Origin: Nitrococcus mobilis | GTDB lineage: Bacteria > Pseudomonadota > Gammaproteobacteria > Nitrococcales > Nitrococcaceae | Direction of reading: 5' to 3' | Length of the DNA stretch: 64,000 nt | Assembly: GCA_024102725.1 (NCBI GenBank) | Contig: JAGFJL010000123.1 | Span: 1-64,000, forward strand | Shown: one piece after another, positions 19,712 to 29,937 of the stretch | Layout: each line of letters opens with the position of its first letter | How positions within the stretch are numbered: position 1 is the first letter of the stretch | The notes under the pieces: generated by a model | Told to the model about the DNA's origin: nothing | The model's database searches: none | The model's input: only the letters and a program-made list of their open reading frames with translations | Position numbers and translations under genes: made by a program

Positions 19712-20197
19712 ATGATGAATTACGAGAATATGTTCAAGATCATCGAGGGTGATTTCACCGCCTGCGAAGGTCGCTTCGCGATCGTTGCCAGCCGGTTCAA
19801 CCGCTTTATTGTGGACAGTCTGCTCGAGGGTGCACTCGATACTCTGCGACGCCATGGAGTAGCCGACCATGCGATTACCGTCATTCGTGTTCCCGGTGCT
19901 TATGAGATGCCGCTGGTGATCAACCGGGTGGCCCGTTCCGGCCAGTACCAAGCGATCATCGCCTTGGCTTGTGTCATTCGCGGCGCCACCCCGCACTTTG
20001 ATTACGTTGCCGGTGCGTGCGCCCGTGGCATTGCCGAAGCCTCATTGACGCATGATGTGCCGATCGGCTTCGGCGTACTCACCACCGATACCATCGAACA
20101 GGCCATCGAGCGGGCCGGTACTAAAGCCGGCAACAAAGGCACCGAGGCCACGCTCTCCGCTCTGGAGACGGCCAGCCTGCTGCGCCGCCTGGATTAA
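19712..20197 (+). CDS. ribH: 6,7-Dimethyl-8-ribityllumazine synthase
   Basis: 161 residues. Motifs [28 protein letters not shown] and [12 protein letters not shown] (substrate and phosphate contacts) are all present, as is the [16 protein letters not shown] block. The enzyme condenses the RibD product with the RibB product and usually forms 60-mer or decameric shells. Start choice is uncertain between 19712, 19715 and 19730. nusB follows 11 bp later, so both are likely on one transcript. Confidence 0.95.
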   Translation: MMNYENMFKIIEGDFTACEGRFAIVASRFNRFIVDSLLEGALDTLRRHGVADHAITVIRVPGAYEMPLVINRVARSGQYQAIIALACVIRGATPHFDYVAGACARGIAEASLTHDVPIGFGVLTTDTIEQAIERAGTKAGNKGTEATLSALETASLLRRLD

Positions 20198-20208
20198 CGC
20201 GAAAACAA

Positions 20209-20682
20209 ATGACTGGAAACGGTAAAACCCATGCACCGCGGCGCCGGCGCAGCCGTGCTCGACGCCGCGTGCTCCAGGCGCTGTACCAATGGCAACTGAC
20301 CGGTCAGGACAGTGCGGAGATCGAACGGCAGTTCCTCGCAGAGCACAACATGACGCACGTCGACCTCGAATACTTTGCGGAACTGCTCTACGCAATCCCC
20401 GCCCAGCTAGCCAGCCTCGATGCCCTCATCGAGCCGGTCCTGGACCGTCCGCTGGCCGTTATCGATCCCATTGAAAAAGCCATTCTCCGAATGGGGGCCT
20501 ATGAGCTCACCCAGCGTCTTGATATTCCCTATCGGGTGGTCGTCAACGAGGCTGTGGATCTGGCCAGGCTGTTCGGTGCCGAGCAAAGTCACCGCTATAT
20601 TAACGGCGTGCTGGATCGGGTCGGTCACGGCAACCCGCTCCGCGCGGCCGAAATTCGCCGCCGACGAGCCGAAGAACATTAG
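20209..20682 (+). CDS. nusB: Transcription antitermination factor NusB
   Basis: 157 residues, all-helical. RRRVLQALYQWQLTG is the N-terminal RNA-binding face, and the AILRMGAYEL and VVNEAVDLARLFG helices follow, then YINGVLDRV near the C-terminus. NusB with NusE binds boxA RNA to allow antitermination on rRNA operons. The N-terminus is rich in Arg. Its place after ribH is standard in gammaproteobacteria. Confidence 0.95.
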   Translation: MTGNGKTHAPRRRRSRARRRVLQALYQWQLTGQDSAEIERQFLAEHNMTHVDLEYFAELLYAIPAQLASLDALIEPVLDRPLAVIDPIEKAILRMGAYELTQRLDIPYRVVVNEAVDLARLFGAEQSHRYINGVLDRVGHGNPLRAAEIRRRRAEEH

Positions 20683-20786
20683 CGCAAAATGCACCACCGA
20701 TCGCCGAGTGCGAACACATACTCAGCCGGCGGTGGTCAGGCGAAGCGAGCGTGGCGGGCTGTTGGGTCTACCCGAGGGCTAAAGCG

Positions 20787-21761
20787 ATGGCGCTCTCCGA
20801 ATTCGAACTCATCGAGCGCTATTTCACGGGAATCGGCACCAGCCGCGACGATGTCATCCTCGCGGTGGGCGATGATACGGCGCTCGTGGCGCCGCAAACC
20901 GGGCGGCACCTGGCGCTCAGCCTGGACACCTTGGTAGCGGGTGTTCATTTCCCAGTCGATGCACCTGCCGAGACCGTGGGCTACAAATCGCTTGCCGTCA
21001 ATCTCAGCGATCTGGCGGCGATGGCCGCCGAGCCCGCCTGGTTGCTGCTCGCCCTAACGCTACCACAAGCCGACCCGGACTGGTTGGAACGCTTCGCCGG
21101 CGGACTGGCCGCGCTGGCGAACGAAGCCGGGATGGCTCTGGTCGGGGGCGATATCAGTCGCGGTCAAGCCCTAACGGTAACGGTGCAGGTGGCCGGCTAC
21201 GCCGATCGGCCGCTGCGCCGCGACGGCGCGCGTCCCGGCGATGGTCTGTATGTATCCGGAACGCTCGGGGATGCGGCCCTTGGTCTACAACTCTGGCAAG
21301 GCGGTCAACGGGAGGGTAGCGATGCTCACTCGCTGATCGAACGTCTGCACCGCCCCAGCCCGCGGATCGCACTGGCACAGGCGCTGGCCGATCTCGCTAA
21401 CGCCGCCATCGATGTCTCCGATGGACTGTTGGCGGATGCAGCGCATCTGGCCGAACGCAGCGCGGTCGCCGTAGTCATCGAGCCCCACCGGCTGCCGCTG
21501 TCCTCGGCTTTGCGTCGTTCAGCATCGGCGCCGCAAGCGACGACCTTGGCATTGACCGGCGGCGATGATTACGAGCTCTGTCTAAGCCTGCCGTTGGATC
21601 AGGAGGGGGCAGCCAAGGCGCTGGCCCGGCAGGCGGGTGTGATTCTGACCCGCATCGGCCGAGTCGAGAACGGCTGCGGTGTCCGGCTCATCTCCACTAC
21701 GGGCGAAACCCTAACCTATGCGCGTCACGGCTATAACCATTTCCCGGTATCCAGCGGATGA
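20787..21761 (+). CDS. thiL: Thiamine-monophosphate kinase
   Basis: 324 residues from ATG 20787, chosen because MALSEFELIERYF is the conserved beginning. Acidic metal-binding motifs include VGDDTALV near residue 29, LAVNLSDLAAM and VGGDISRG. IDVSDGLLADAAHL and TGGDDYELC complete the pattern. It phosphorylates thiamine monophosphate to the diphosphate. It ends the glyA-to-thiL run; the usual next gene pgpA is not present downstream. Confidence 0.95.
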   Translation: MALSEFELIERYFTGIGTSRDDVILAVGDDTALVAPQTGRHLALSLDTLVAGVHFPVDAPAETVGYKSLAVNLSDLAAMAAEPAWLLLALTLPQADPDWLERFAGGLAALANEAGMALVGGDISRGQALTVTVQVAGYADRPLRRDGARPGDGLYVSGTLGDAALGLQLWQGGQREGSDAHSLIERLHRPSPRIALAQALADLANAAIDVSDGLLADAAHLAERSAVAVVIEPHRLPLSSALRRSASAPQATTLALTGGDDYELCLSLPLDQEGAAKALARQAGVILTRIGRVENGCGVRLISTTGETLTYARHGYNHFPVSSG

Positions 21762-21869
21762 GGGAATCCCGCTGCGGTGATCCGCAACCGATCGCTCGCC
21801 CAATCGCCATCGATTTGGGCGCCGTTCGCGACCGGCACACCCACAGCCGAAAAGGGGTCAGCCCGCCTC

Positions 21870-22178
21870 TTAGGAGGCCCAGCCAAAGTGCCGGCCTTGG
21901 CCTACCTGCTTTAGGTAGTTCCAGTAGGTATACCTGGTCCGATGCTCCCAGGCCTGCACCTGCGGATTATCTGCGTAACGGCGCTCCAGATCGTGGGTGC
22001 GCTCCCACAGCGCACGCGCCTGCGCCACGGTGAACCGATCGGGGTGGGAGGCTTTGATGGTCAACCATTGCTGCTGAATGGTGCGGATCTCATTGTGAAG
22101 CTGGCGAACACCCGAGCCACCCGCCACCAGCCCGAGGAGAAAAAGCCCTGCCAACAAGCCCAAGATCGCCCTTTTCAT
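21870..22178 (-). CDS. Small membrane-anchored protein of unknown function
   Basis: 102 residues from ATG 22178, selected because GGAAGGAG lies 10 bases upstream and a hydrophobic segment (residues 4-21) follows at once. The segment could be an uncleaved anchor or a signal peptide. The rest is helical and charged, with HNEIRTIQQQWLTIKASHPDRFT and a Trp/Tyr-rich end (RYTYWNYLKQVGQGRHFGW). I do not recognise the family. It converges with thiL. Confidence 0.65.
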   Translation of the reverse strand: MKRAILGLLAGLFLLGLVAGGSGVRQLHNEIRTIQQQWLTIKASHPDRFTVAQARALWERTHDLERRYADNPQVQAWEHRTRYTYWNYLKQVGQGRHFGWAS

Positions 22179-22343
22179 TCCGCCAATTCTCCTTCCTTGA
22201 AGGTTGATCACCCCCTGCTTTCGAGCTTTTGGCCTCCCTCCGGCAAAAAAAGTTCCCCTCCTCATCGAATTTTAATTTCGTTGCATGTCGGCCGGCTGTG
22301 CACACTGCAGCCGGCCGTCCTTTCGACGTTTTTGAGCACCCGA

Positions 22344-22895
22344 CTAGAGCAAGCCGGTCTCCAGCTGCGCCGCCTCCGACATCATGTCCTGGGTCCATGG
22401 CGGCTCCAAGACGATCTCGACCTCGGCCTCCTCCACCGTCGGCACCCGGCTCACCTTCGTTTTAACGTCGTAGGCGAGGATATCTCCCATGCCGCAACTC
22501 GGCGCGGTCAGGGTCATACGGATATGGACGTGGCGGCGGTCCTCGGCGAGCTTTTTGATGTCGCACTCATAGACCAAACCCAGCTCGACGACATTAACGG
22601 GAATCTCCGGGTCATAGCATAGCCGAAGTTGGTCCCAAATGGCTTTCTCCACATCCTGATCGGTCGCGCACTCCGGCAACGTAGGCGGCGGCTCGGGTTC
22701 CCGGCCGATGGCATCCGCGTTCGATCCATCGACGCGAAACAGGTTGGCCCAAAGATTAACCGTGTAGCTACCGCCCAAGGCCTGCGTAATCTCTCCCTCG
22801 GAGCCCTTGGGGATGATTCCCGTCTCACCCGAGGGAACCAACGCGACCTCGCAATCGCGGAGAAACGTAACCGCGGTGTTGGTTTCCGATGCCAT
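22344..22895 (-). CDS. sufT: SufT-like Fe-S assembly factor (DUF59/MIP18 domain)
   Basis: 183 residues from ATG 22895, which has AGGAGG five bases upstream; a GTG six bases earlier is less likely. The N-terminal ~70 residues match the SufT-specific region (GSEGEITQALGGSYTVNL), and the MIP18 domain follows with YDPEIPVNVVELGLVYE and the conserved Cys in TLTAPSCGMGD. SufT proteins help Fe-S cluster maturation, usually near suf genes; no other suf gene is in this window. The gene is divergent from metH. Confidence 0.92.
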   Translation of the reverse strand: MASETNTAVTFLRDCEVALVPSGETGIIPKGSEGEITQALGGSYTVNLWANLFRVDGSNADAIGREPEPPPTLPECATDQDVEKAIWDQLRLCYDPEIPVNVVELGLVYECDIKKLAEDRRHVHIRMTLTAPSCGMGDILAYDVKTKVSRVPTVEEAEVEIVLEPPWTQDMMSEAAQLETGLL

Positions 22896-23125
22896 GAGCA
22901 CCTCCTCATGCGCCGACCAGCAGCCGAGCCCCGACGAATCAACAACAGGCCGGACCGACGATAAGCGATATAAACCATTAAGTTGAATTTTAACAGCAGG
23001 CTAGCGCCCAGAGAAGCCGCCCGGGCAGCACCTCTCGCAGCCAGGTTCGCGCCAACACATATTTAACCCTCCCCATTGTTTGAGGTATTTTGTTCGATTT
23101 GGCAGCTTTTTGGTAGCTACGAGCG

Positions 23126-26100
23126 ATGACCGACCCAACGAATCGGCTGCGGGAGGAACTCGAACACCGGGTCCTGCTGCTCGACAGTGCGACGGGCACG
23201 ATGATCCAACGCTATCGTCTGACGGAAGAGGACTTCCGCGGCGAGCGTTTTCGTGATCATAGCTGCAATCTACAAGGCAACAACGATTTACTGGTTTGCA
23301 CGCGACCGGATATCGTCACCGAGATTCATCGATCGAACCTGCAAGCCGGTGCGGATATTATCGAGACCAACACCTTCAATGCCACCGCGCTGTCACAGGC
23401 GGATTATGCGACCGAGCACCTGGTCCATGAGATCAACCTGACCGCCGCGCGCATCGCCCGCGAATGCGCCGATGAGTTCTCGCGCTCGACCCCGCAGCAG
23501 CCGCGTTTCGTCGCGGGCGTGCTGGGGCCGACGAGCAAGACCGCTTCCCTCTCCCCCGATGTCAACAACCCAGGCTATCGCAACGTCAGCTTCACCCAGC
23601 TGGTCGAGGCCTATACCGAGGCGGCGCAGGGACTGCTTGCCGGTGGTGTCGATCTGCTGCTGGTAGAGACCATCTTTGACACACTGAACGCCAAGGCCTG
23701 CCTGTTCGCCCTGGATGGCCTGTTCCAGCGGCTCGGCACGAAGTTGCCGGTCATGGTCTCGGGCACCATCACCGACGCCAGCGGCCGCACCCTCTCGGGT
23801 CAGACCACGGAAGCGTTCTGGAATTCGGTGCGCCACGCGCAACCCTTCGTCATCGGGCTCAACTGCGCGCTCGGTGCCGAGGATCTGCGGCCTTACATAA
23901 AGGAGCTCTCACGGGTCGCCGACACCTACGTCAGCACGCACCCCAATGCCGGGCTGCCCAACGAGATGGGCGAGTACGAACAAAGCCCGCAAGCTATGGC
24001 GCAGTTGCTGCGCGAGTTCGTCGAAAGCGGTTATGTCAATATCGCCGGTGGTTGCTGCGGTACTACGCCGGAACATATCGCGGCCATCCGCGAGGCCATC
24101 GCTGGATTGCCGCCGCGGCGGCGGCCCGAGCGGCCGCGTGCCCTGCGCCTGTCCGGTCTGGAACCGCTCACCCTCGGCACCGATTCCCTGTTCACGAACA
24201 TCGGCGAGCGAACTAACGTAACCGGCTCGGCTCGGTTCCGGCGTCTGATCAAGGAAGATGACTTCGAGACCGCACTGGAGGTAGGGCGTGATCAGGTCGA
24301 GAGCGGCGCCCAGATCATCGACGTCAATATGGACGAAGGGCTGCTGGATTCCCAGGCGTGCATGGTGCGTTTTCTCAATTTGGCCGCCGTCGAGCCCGAT
24401 ATCGCTCGCGTGCCCTTCATGGTGGACTCTTCCAAATGGGAAGTCATCGAGGCCGGCCTGCAATGCATCCAAGGCAAGGCCATCGTCAACTCCATCAGCC
24501 TCAAGGAGGGTGAGGAAGATTTCATCGCCAAGGCCGGTCTCATACGCCGCTATGGGGCGGCCGCCGTGGTCATGGCCTTCGACGAACAGGGCCAGGCCGA
24601 TACGCTCGAGCGGCGGGTGGCCATCGCCGAGCGGGCCTACCGGATCCTCACCGCGAAGGTGGATTTCCCGCCCGAGGACATCATCCTCGATCTCAATATT
24701 TTTGCCGTGGCGACTGGCCTCGAGGAGCACAACAATTACGCCGTGGACTTCATCGAGGCCACCCGGGAGGTCAAGAAGCGGCTGCCGCACGTCAAGGTCT
24801 CCGGTGGGCTGTCCAATCTCTCCTTCTCGTTTCGCGGCAACGAGCCGGTGCGCCGGGCGATGCACTCGGCCTTTCTCTATCACGCGATCCAGGCCGGTAT
24901 GGATATGGCCATCGTCAACGCCGGTCAGCTCGAGGTCTACGACGACATACCCAAGGATCTCTTGGAGCGGGTCGAGGATGTGCTGCTCAATCGACGCGAC
25001 GATGCCACCGAACGGTTGGTGGAGTATGCCGAGCAGTTCAAAGGTCAGGGCGCGAAGAGCAAGGAGGAAGATCTCGAGTGGCGCACCTGGCCGGTCGCAA
25101 AGCGCTTGGAGCACGCCCTGGTCAAAGGGATCGTGGAATACATCGAGGAGGATACCGAGGAGGCGCGGACGCAGCACGCACAACCCATCGAAGTGATCGA
25201 AGGACCGCTGATGGACGGTATGAACGTGGTCGGCGATCTGTTCGGCTCCGGCAAGATGTTCCTGCCGCAGGTGGTCAAAAGCGCCCGCGTGATGAAGAAA
25301 GCGGTCGCCTACCTGCTGCCGTTCATCGAGGCCGAAAAGGCAAAGCATGGCGACAGCGAGCCCAACGCCCGGATCGTGATGGCGACGGTCAAAGGCGATG
25401 TGCACGATATCGGCAAGAACATTGTCGCCGTCGTCTTGCAATGCAACAACTTTGACGTCACCGATCTCGGCGTCATGGTGCCCAACGAGAAGACACTGGC
25501 CGCTGCCCGCGAGCACAAGGCGGATATCATCGGCCTGTCGGGCCTTATCACACCGTCGCTGGACGAAATGGTGGGCATGGCCAAGGAGATGGAGCGCCAA
25601 GGGCTCGAAATTCCGCTGCTGATCGGCGGAGCGACCACCTCGCGCGTGCATACGGCGGTCAAGATCGCCCCGCAGTATTCCGGCGACGTCATCTATGTCA
25701 AGGATGCCTCCCGAGCCGTCGGGGTCTGCGCGAAGCTCATGAGCACCACCCAACGCGCGGCTTACGTGCAGTCCATCAAGCAGGAGTACGAGGGCGTGCG
25801 TCAACAGCGCGCCAAACGCCAACGCAAACAGAAATGGCTGCGCATCACCGAGGCGCGCGCGAACCGCTACCCGATCGACTGGGCGGCCTACGAACCACCG
25901 CAGCCGCAGCAACCGGGTCTGCATGTGCTTGATGAGGTTGCGCTGAAGACGCTCGAGCCCTATATCGACTGGACCCCGTTTTTCTCCGCCTGGCAGCTCG
26001 CCGGCCGCTTTCCGAAGATTCTCGATGATGCCCTCGTCGGCGAGGCGGCGCGCAAACTCTATGCCGACGCGCGCGCCATGCTGGCCCGAATCATCGAGGA

Positions 26101-26827
26101 GCAGTGGCTGCAGGCTCGAGGGGTCTGCGGGCTGTTTCCCGCCAATGCCGTGGGCGAGGACACGGAAGTCTATACCGATGAATCCCGTACCCAAATCCGG
26201 CTCGTCACCCATCATCTGCGCCAGCAAACTGAAAAGCCGGCCGGACGGCCCAACATGAGCCTGGCCGATTTCGTGGCGCCAAAGGAGACGGGCCTTCCCG
26301 ATTGGCTGGGAGCCTTCGCGGTCACCACCGGCATCGGCATCGACGCGCACGTGCGCCGTTTCGAGGCCGCACACGACGATTACAACGCCATTTTGCTCAA
26401 AGCACTAGCCGACCGTCTCGCGGAGGCTTTCGCCGAGATGCTCCACCACCGGGTCCGCACCGAATACTGGGGCTATGCCACCGGGGAGACGCTCGATAAT
26501 GAGGCGCTCATCCAGGAGCAATATCGGGGGATTCGGCCTGCACCCGGTTACCCGGCCTGCCCCGACCACACCGAAAAAGCGCTGGTCTGGGAGTTGCTGG
26601 ATGCCGAGCGCAACGCCGCCATAACGCTCACCGAGAGTTGGGCAATGGTGCCCACCGCGGCGGTAAGCGGCTGGTACTTCGCTCATCCGCAGGCACGCTA
26701 TTTCGGCCTCGGGCAGATCTATCGGGATCAGGTCGAAGACTACGCCAAGCGTAAAGGCATGAGCCTTAAGGAGGCCGAACGCTGGCTCGCATCCAATTTG
26801 GGCTATGACCCGGAAGAGCTGGGCTGA
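23126..26827 (+). CDS. metH: Cobalamin-dependent methionine synthase
   Basis: 1,233 residues, full length. Order: homocysteine-binding barrel (1-~330) with the zinc Cys pair in [13 protein letters not shown]; folate-binding barrel (~355-620) with [13 protein letters not shown]12 cap and Rossmann domain (~650-900) with the cobalt ligand in [14 protein letters not shown]; and the C-terminal AdoMet reactivation domain. It methylates homocysteine using methyl-THF in the cytoplasm. The 230-bp upstream gap shows no recognised B12, SAM or SAH riboswitch. Long minus-strand frames inside this gene are shadows. Confidence 0.98.
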   Translation: MTDPTNRLREELEHRVLLLDSATGTMIQRYRLTEEDFRGERFRDHSCNLQGNNDLLVCTRPDIVTEIHRSNLQAGADIIETNTFNATALSQADYATEHLVHEINLTAARIARECADEFSRSTPQQPRFVAGVLGPTSKTASLSPDVNNPGYRNVSFTQLVEAYTEAAQGLLAGGVDLLLVETIFDTLNAKACLFALDGLFQRLGTKLPVMVSGTITDASGRTLSGQTTEAFWNSVRHAQPFVIGLNCALGAEDLRPYIKELSRVADTYVSTHPNAGLPNEMGEYEQSPQAMAQLLREFVESGYVNIAGGCCGTTPEHIAAIREAIAGLPPRRRPERPRALRLSGLEPLTLGTDSLFTNIGERTNVTGSARFRRLIKEDDFETALEVGRDQVESGAQIIDVNMDEGLLDSQACMVRFLNLAAVEPDIARVPFMVDSSKWEVIEAGLQCIQGKAIVNSISLKEGEEDFIAKAGLIRRYGAAAVVMAFDEQGQADTLERRVAIAERAYRILTAKVDFPPEDIILDLNIFAVATGLEEHNNYAVDFIEATREVKKRLPHVKVSGGLSNLSFSFRGNEPVRRAMHSAFLYHAIQAGMDMAIVNAGQLEVYDDIPKDLLERVEDVLLNRRDDATERLVEYAEQFKGQGAKSKEEDLEWRTWPVAKRLEHALVKGIVEYIEEDTEEARTQHAQPIEVIEGPLMDGMNVVGDLFGSGKMFLPQVVKSARVMKKAVAYLLPFIEAEKAKHGDSEPNARIVMATVKGDVHDIGKNIVAVVLQCNNFDVTDLGVMVPNEKTLAAAREHKADIIGLSGLITPSLDEMVGMAKEMERQGLEIPLLIGGATTSRVHTAVKIAPQYSGDVIYVKDASRAVGVCAKLMSTTQRAAYVQSIKQEYEGVRQQRAKRQRKQKWLRITEARANRYPIDWAAYEPPQPQQPGLHVLDEVALKTLEPYIDWTPFFSAWQLAGRFPKILDDALVGEAARKLYADARAMLARIIEEQWLQARGVCGLFPANAVGEDTEVYTDESRTQIRLVTHHLRQQTEKPAGRPNMSLADFVAPKETGLPDWLGAFAVTTGIGIDAHVRRFEAAHDDYNAILLKALADRLAEAFAEMLHHRVRTEYWGYATGETLDNEALIQEQYRGIRPAPGYPACPDHTEKALVWELLDAERNAAITLTESWAMVPTAAVSGWYFAHPQARYFGLGQIYRDQVEDYAKRKGMSLKEAERWLASNLGYDPEELG

Positions 26828-27011
26828 GCCGAGCGCACACCCATCGAGCCAACCGAGGCTAGGCAAAAGCCGCCGGCCTAGTTATAAAGGAAGATGTAAG
26901 TCGCGCTGTACCAAGCAGCGCCGCATCACGCGTATGTCCACAGCCGAGGGGATTGACGCGTCCGCCAGCCTCGGTAGATGGATTTAATACCCAGCATAGG
27001 AGCGAAAGACA

Positions 27012-27179
27012 ATGGCCCGCCTCGTGATCAAAGACCTGCATGAGAACACCAAGCTCGATCAGAAGGCTATGAGGAACATTCGTGGAGGGGCGCGAGGGAC
27101 GATGGGCGCCGGCTCTAGAGCACGTACTTCAGTCCGGCCTTTGCGAACCCCGCTGCGGCGTCTTTTTCCAAACAAATAG
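27012..27179 (+). CDS. Double-glycine leader peptide with Arg-rich core
   Basis: A 55-codon gene preceded by AGGAG (26998-27002). Residues 1-26 form a leader: hydrophobic LVI at 4-6, DL at 8-9, LDQ at 15-17, Ala19 and Gly-Gly at 25-26. Two peptides at 42.2-42.8 kb have the same 26-residue plan. The 29-residue core has seven Arg and one Lys and no acidic residue (for example RTSVRPLRTPLRRLFPNK), so a net charge near +8. By analogy it would be cut after GG and exported by a C39 ABC transporter such as 32827-35877. An antimicrobial or signalling role is only inference. It could instead be a remnant of a longer gene. Confidence 0.68.
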   Translation: MARLVIKDLHENTKLDQKAMRNIRGGARGTMGAGSRARTSVRPLRTPLRRLFPNK

Positions 27180-27310
27180 CCTCGCCCAAGACGCGCTAGA
27201 GCCAACGATCCGCTCCGGACGGCGGCGGTCAAGGGGGTGGCACGCTAGATAACCCGCGCAAAACGGCGGCGGAGGCTATTGATAATGCTTGCGAGCACCT
27301 CCAAATTTGA

Positions 27311-27326
27311 TGGCATGCAACGTGCT
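27311..27326 (+). promoter_or_regulatory. Possible sigma-54 promoter of the 27370 gene
   Basis: TGGCATGCAACGTGCT has GG and GC at exact -24/-12 spacing, with the -12 block GTGC instead of TTGC. The expected start site near 27337 gives a ~33-base leader to the ATG at 27370, ahead of its GGAGG ribosome site. A like element precedes the paralogous gene at 9689-10036. Confidence 0.42.
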
Positions 27327-27369
27327 ATTTACTCATGCAAGAACCCATCAGTCCCGCTGGAGGAAAAGC

Positions 27370-27801
27370 ATGAGCTTGCTATTGGATGATCTGCCCAAGA
27401 ATTCGGGGCTCGATCAGCTTGCTACCCACCGTACCCGCAATCGCAAAGAGGCGCCTTGCCGTCCTTTGGGGCTGCTGTTCCAGCCCATGAATGGCGAGCG
27501 GCTGATCAAGGATAACGTGGCCCACATCGGTAGCGCCGGCGTCAGCGAGCGCAACCACGATTACGGCTTTCGCCCGGCTTTTCGCAACCTGGAAACCGGC
27601 TGCGCCGTGCTCGCCCGCTTCAAAAACGGCGCCCCCGCTCCCATGCATCTGCTCGACGGCCTACCCGATGAATGGGTACTGGAAAAAGACGCCACAGGCC
27701 ACGTCGTGAGCGTCAAACCCTCGGTGATCGCGGGCTTCCTGCGCCAGGGACGTTTCTACACCCGCGAGCAGGCCGCCGCGGCCGCTGAAGCCGACGACTG
27801 A
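27370..27801 (+). CDS. Protein of unknown function with leader-like N-terminus, paralogue of 9689-10036
   Basis: 143 residues from ATG 27370, chosen for the GGAGG six bases upstream. Its first ~18 residues resemble the GG leaders (LLLDDLPKNSGLDQLA against LVIKDLHENTKLDQKA of the adjacent peptide), but no Gly-Gly follows. From about residue 46 it aligns without gaps to the 115-residue protein at 9689-10036, ending in IAGFLRQGRFYTREQ. No catalytic motif or membrane segment is recognised. It lies 190 bp after the GG peptide gene and may belong to the same regulon. It could be an exported protein, an immunity-type partner, or unrelated to export. Confidence 0.72.
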   Translation: MSLLLDDLPKNSGLDQLATHRTRNRKEAPCRPLGLLFQPMNGERLIKDNVAHIGSAGVSERNHDYGFRPAFRNLETGCAVLARFKNGAPAPMHLLDGLPDEWVLEKDATGHVVSVKPSVIAGFLRQGRFYTREQAAAAAEADD

Positions 27802-27883
27802 CGACATCGCGACCGATGCGCACTCGTTCCAGCCGACAATATTGGTGACTCAGCTATATACGAAGCAATAGCGAGGCCGATTT

Positions 27884-29311
27884 TCAGAAACTCAGCGTAG
27901 CCTGGGTGTAAAAATAGGTGGTATCCCTATCAGGGGCGGCGTTTGGTGCGTCTTTCAGAAACTCGCCATCGACCAGGTAGGCCCCGCCGACCTCCAGACG
28001 GAGATTCCCCGGTAGGATATCCGCCCGCACCCGCGCTTCGATCTGATGCCCGACGAAGGAGCCGACGGTGCCGCTTGGGTCACGCACGTCGGCCATCGGC
28101 AGCGCATCGCGATCGCTTGCGAGCCAGACCGCCCGGTAGCCGACGAAGCCATTGAGCTTCGGGCCCGGCTCGACTTCGATCCTAGCGCCGGGCGAGGTGA
28201 TGTTGCTGCGCGCCAACGCCCCATAGATCCCGGTCGGCCCGAATTCGAAGCGCCGCGCCCCGAACAGGGTATCGAAACGGTTATTCTCGCCGTCGTTCGG
28301 ATCGTCGTCGCCACTGGCGAAATCATATTGCAAAACCAACCGTGGGGACCAGGCCGCATCAAACGTATGTGCGAGATGGGCGTGAGCAAAACCCGCGCGA
28401 TGATCCAGATCGATTGTATCCGTCGGCGATGTCGTCGATCTTGACTCGCCGACTTGGCCAGCGGCCTCGACCTCGAAATCCCAGGCCCCCTTCGCCGGGG
28501 TACTAAAAAACCGAACGCCGGGAGTGAGCAGGCGGCGATTCGCCGTTGGAACGTCCGAGCGATCATCCTCGTGCAGGCCAAAGACATAGGCTTCGCCGGT
28601 CAGCCCACCGAACAGGTTCTCCTGCATGAGATCAATGCCCCAGAAGCGGGCCTTGAAGCTCTCGACGTCATTGGCGATATCGTTGTCGTCAAGACGATCT
28701 CGAGTATTCGGACGACGGTCCCGCGGAAGCGTGTAAAAGGCTTGCACGCGCGTTCCGGCCGATCCCTTCCAGAGCGCATGAGCTCCGGTAAAGCCATTGA
28801 TGGTGTTGCGAAACCGGTTGCGGGCGACCAGCCGGCGGCTGCCGACATCGATGGTGAGCCGCCCGGCGGTAACGTCAAGCTGATCACCCGCTGCGAACAC
28901 ATCGGAGCCTTTGGCCCCGAGATAAGCACGCAGTAGCTCAGCGGCATTAACATCGTCTGTGCCGAGCGGAGTCCCGGCATCGTCAAGCTGGGAACGGGAA
29001 TCCTGGACCTCGAAGCCGACATAGAAGGGGTCAAGGTTTGCTTGGACGCCGAATAACAACCGTTCGACCAGGATTTGGTCCGACCCGCTCGAACCCGCCC
29101 GAAAGGCACCGTCCAATGTTTCGAACCGGGCCCGGTAGGTACCGCCGATCTCCAGCCACGCCGGCGCCGACAAGGCCTCGTGCAAGCGCCAAGGTTTGGC
29201 GTCGGCGTAGGCCAAGCCACCCGCCAACAAGGTGAGAACGAGGATGCTCCCGAGAGTGGGCAAGCTGCGAGATAAGCGCTGGTAAAACACGTTAACTACG
29301 TTATGCAACAA
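27884..29311 (-). CDS. AlgE/alginate-export-family outer-membrane porin
   Basis: 475 residues. A signal peptide covers about residues 1-36 (hydrophobic LPTLGSILVLTLLAGGLAYA then DAKP). The mature part shows alternating polar/hydrophobic strands with repeated GTYRARFE, FYVGFEVQD and LVLQYDFASGDDDPNDGENNRF, the last a family-typical loop. The chain ends in Phe, as in beta-barrels assembled by BAM. Family members pass alginate or other anionic sugars or small solutes, and no alginate genes are nearby, so the substrate is unknown. Confidence 0.86.
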   Translation of the reverse strand: MLHNVVNVFYQRLSRSLPTLGSILVLTLLAGGLAYADAKPWRLHEALSAPAWLEIGGTYRARFETLDGAFRAGSSGSDQILVERLLFGVQANLDPFYVGFEVQDSRSQLDDAGTPLGTDDVNAAELLRAYLGAKGSDVFAAGDQLDVTAGRLTIDVGSRRLVARNRFRNTINGFTGAHALWKGSAGTRVQAFYTLPRDRRPNTRDRLDDNDIANDVESFKARFWGIDLMQENLFGGLTGEAYVFGLHEDDRSDVPTANRRLLTPGVRFFSTPAKGAWDFEVEAAGQVGESRSTTSPTDTIDLDHRAGFAHAHLAHTFDAAWSPRLVLQYDFASGDDDPNDGENNRFDTLFGARRFEFGPTGIYGALARSNITSPGARIEVEPGPKLNGFVGYRAVWLASDRDALPMADVRDPSGTVGSFVGHQIEARVRADILPGNLRLEVGGAYLVDGEFLKDAPNAAPDRDTTYFYTQATLSF

Positions 29312-29467
29312 AAAACATAACGAAGAATATCCACGCCCTCCGGAACATTCAAGCCCTATCCTGAGCGGAACCGATTGACAAGCTGGATGGCAGCCACCGA
29401 TGAATGGACGAACTCACCATCCCCCCAATGTGCGGACGCACGGCCCTCATCCATGAGGCAGATGCAG

Positions 29468-29824
29468 TCAGCGGCGCCACAAATAGAGCCCGTAAATAGC
29501 GAGGTTGATGAGCAACACCGCAGCGCCCGAAGCCAGCGCGAGAGTGCGCGTGAAGGCCTCGGGATAAAGCAACGGCAGAATATAGTGCTCGATAAATCCA
29601 CCTTCGTAGCCGATGCTCCCGGCCCGCCGACGCAGCGCGTTTTCCAGCGGTGTGAGCGGACAAACCCAGCCGATCCACTCAATCAACAACCCGTATAACG
29701 CGGCCGGCAGGTGTACCCAGGCGAGCCAAGGCTTCCAAAACACCAACACCCCACCAAAAATCACGAACAGAACAAACAGAAAATGCATGAGAACAACGAG
29801 ATCAGCCAGCACATGATAAGGCAT
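29468..29824 (-). CDS. DUF2784-family membrane protein
   Basis: 118 residues from ATG 29824. About three hydrophobic helices: residues 4-28 (VLADLVVLMHFLFVLFVIFG), 35-55 and 92-112. The WIGWVCPLTPLENALRRRAG motif with conserved Cys and Pro is typical of DUF2784. GGFIEHYILPLLYPE follows. Function is unknown in the family. The ORF can be extended upstream, but the residues before MPYHVLADLV show no conservation. It is divergent from the TerC/CorC gene. Confidence 0.85.
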   Translation of the reverse strand: MPYHVLADLVVLMHFLFVLFVIFGGVLVFWKPWLAWVHLPAALYGLLIEWIGWVCPLTPLENALRRRAGSIGYEGGFIEHYILPLLYPEAFTRTLALASGAAVLLINLAIYGLYLWRR

Positions 29825-29937
29825 GCTATGAACTCCGCGAGACCGGATTGCACGGCGAGCCAACCCATGTGTATCGCGCCACTCTCGCCAGCGCGAATGG
29901 CATACTAGGCATCCCAACCGCTCCCGCTTAGCACACA

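Noticed and set aside
23098-23113. TGGCAGCTTTTTGGTA as a sigma-54 promoter before metH
   Set aside because: The GC of the -12 block is missing.
22896-23125. Possible B12, SAM or SAH riboswitch before metH
   Set aside because: No recognisable conserved core of any of these riboswitches was seen.
23909-26374. 821-residue open frame on the minus strand
   Set aside because: Lies entirely inside metH, has no domain and arises from GC-rich codon bias on the opposite strand.
26859-26881. CTAGGC/GCCTAG hairpin after metH as a terminator
   Set aside because: Short stem with a long loop and no U-tract; too weak to call.
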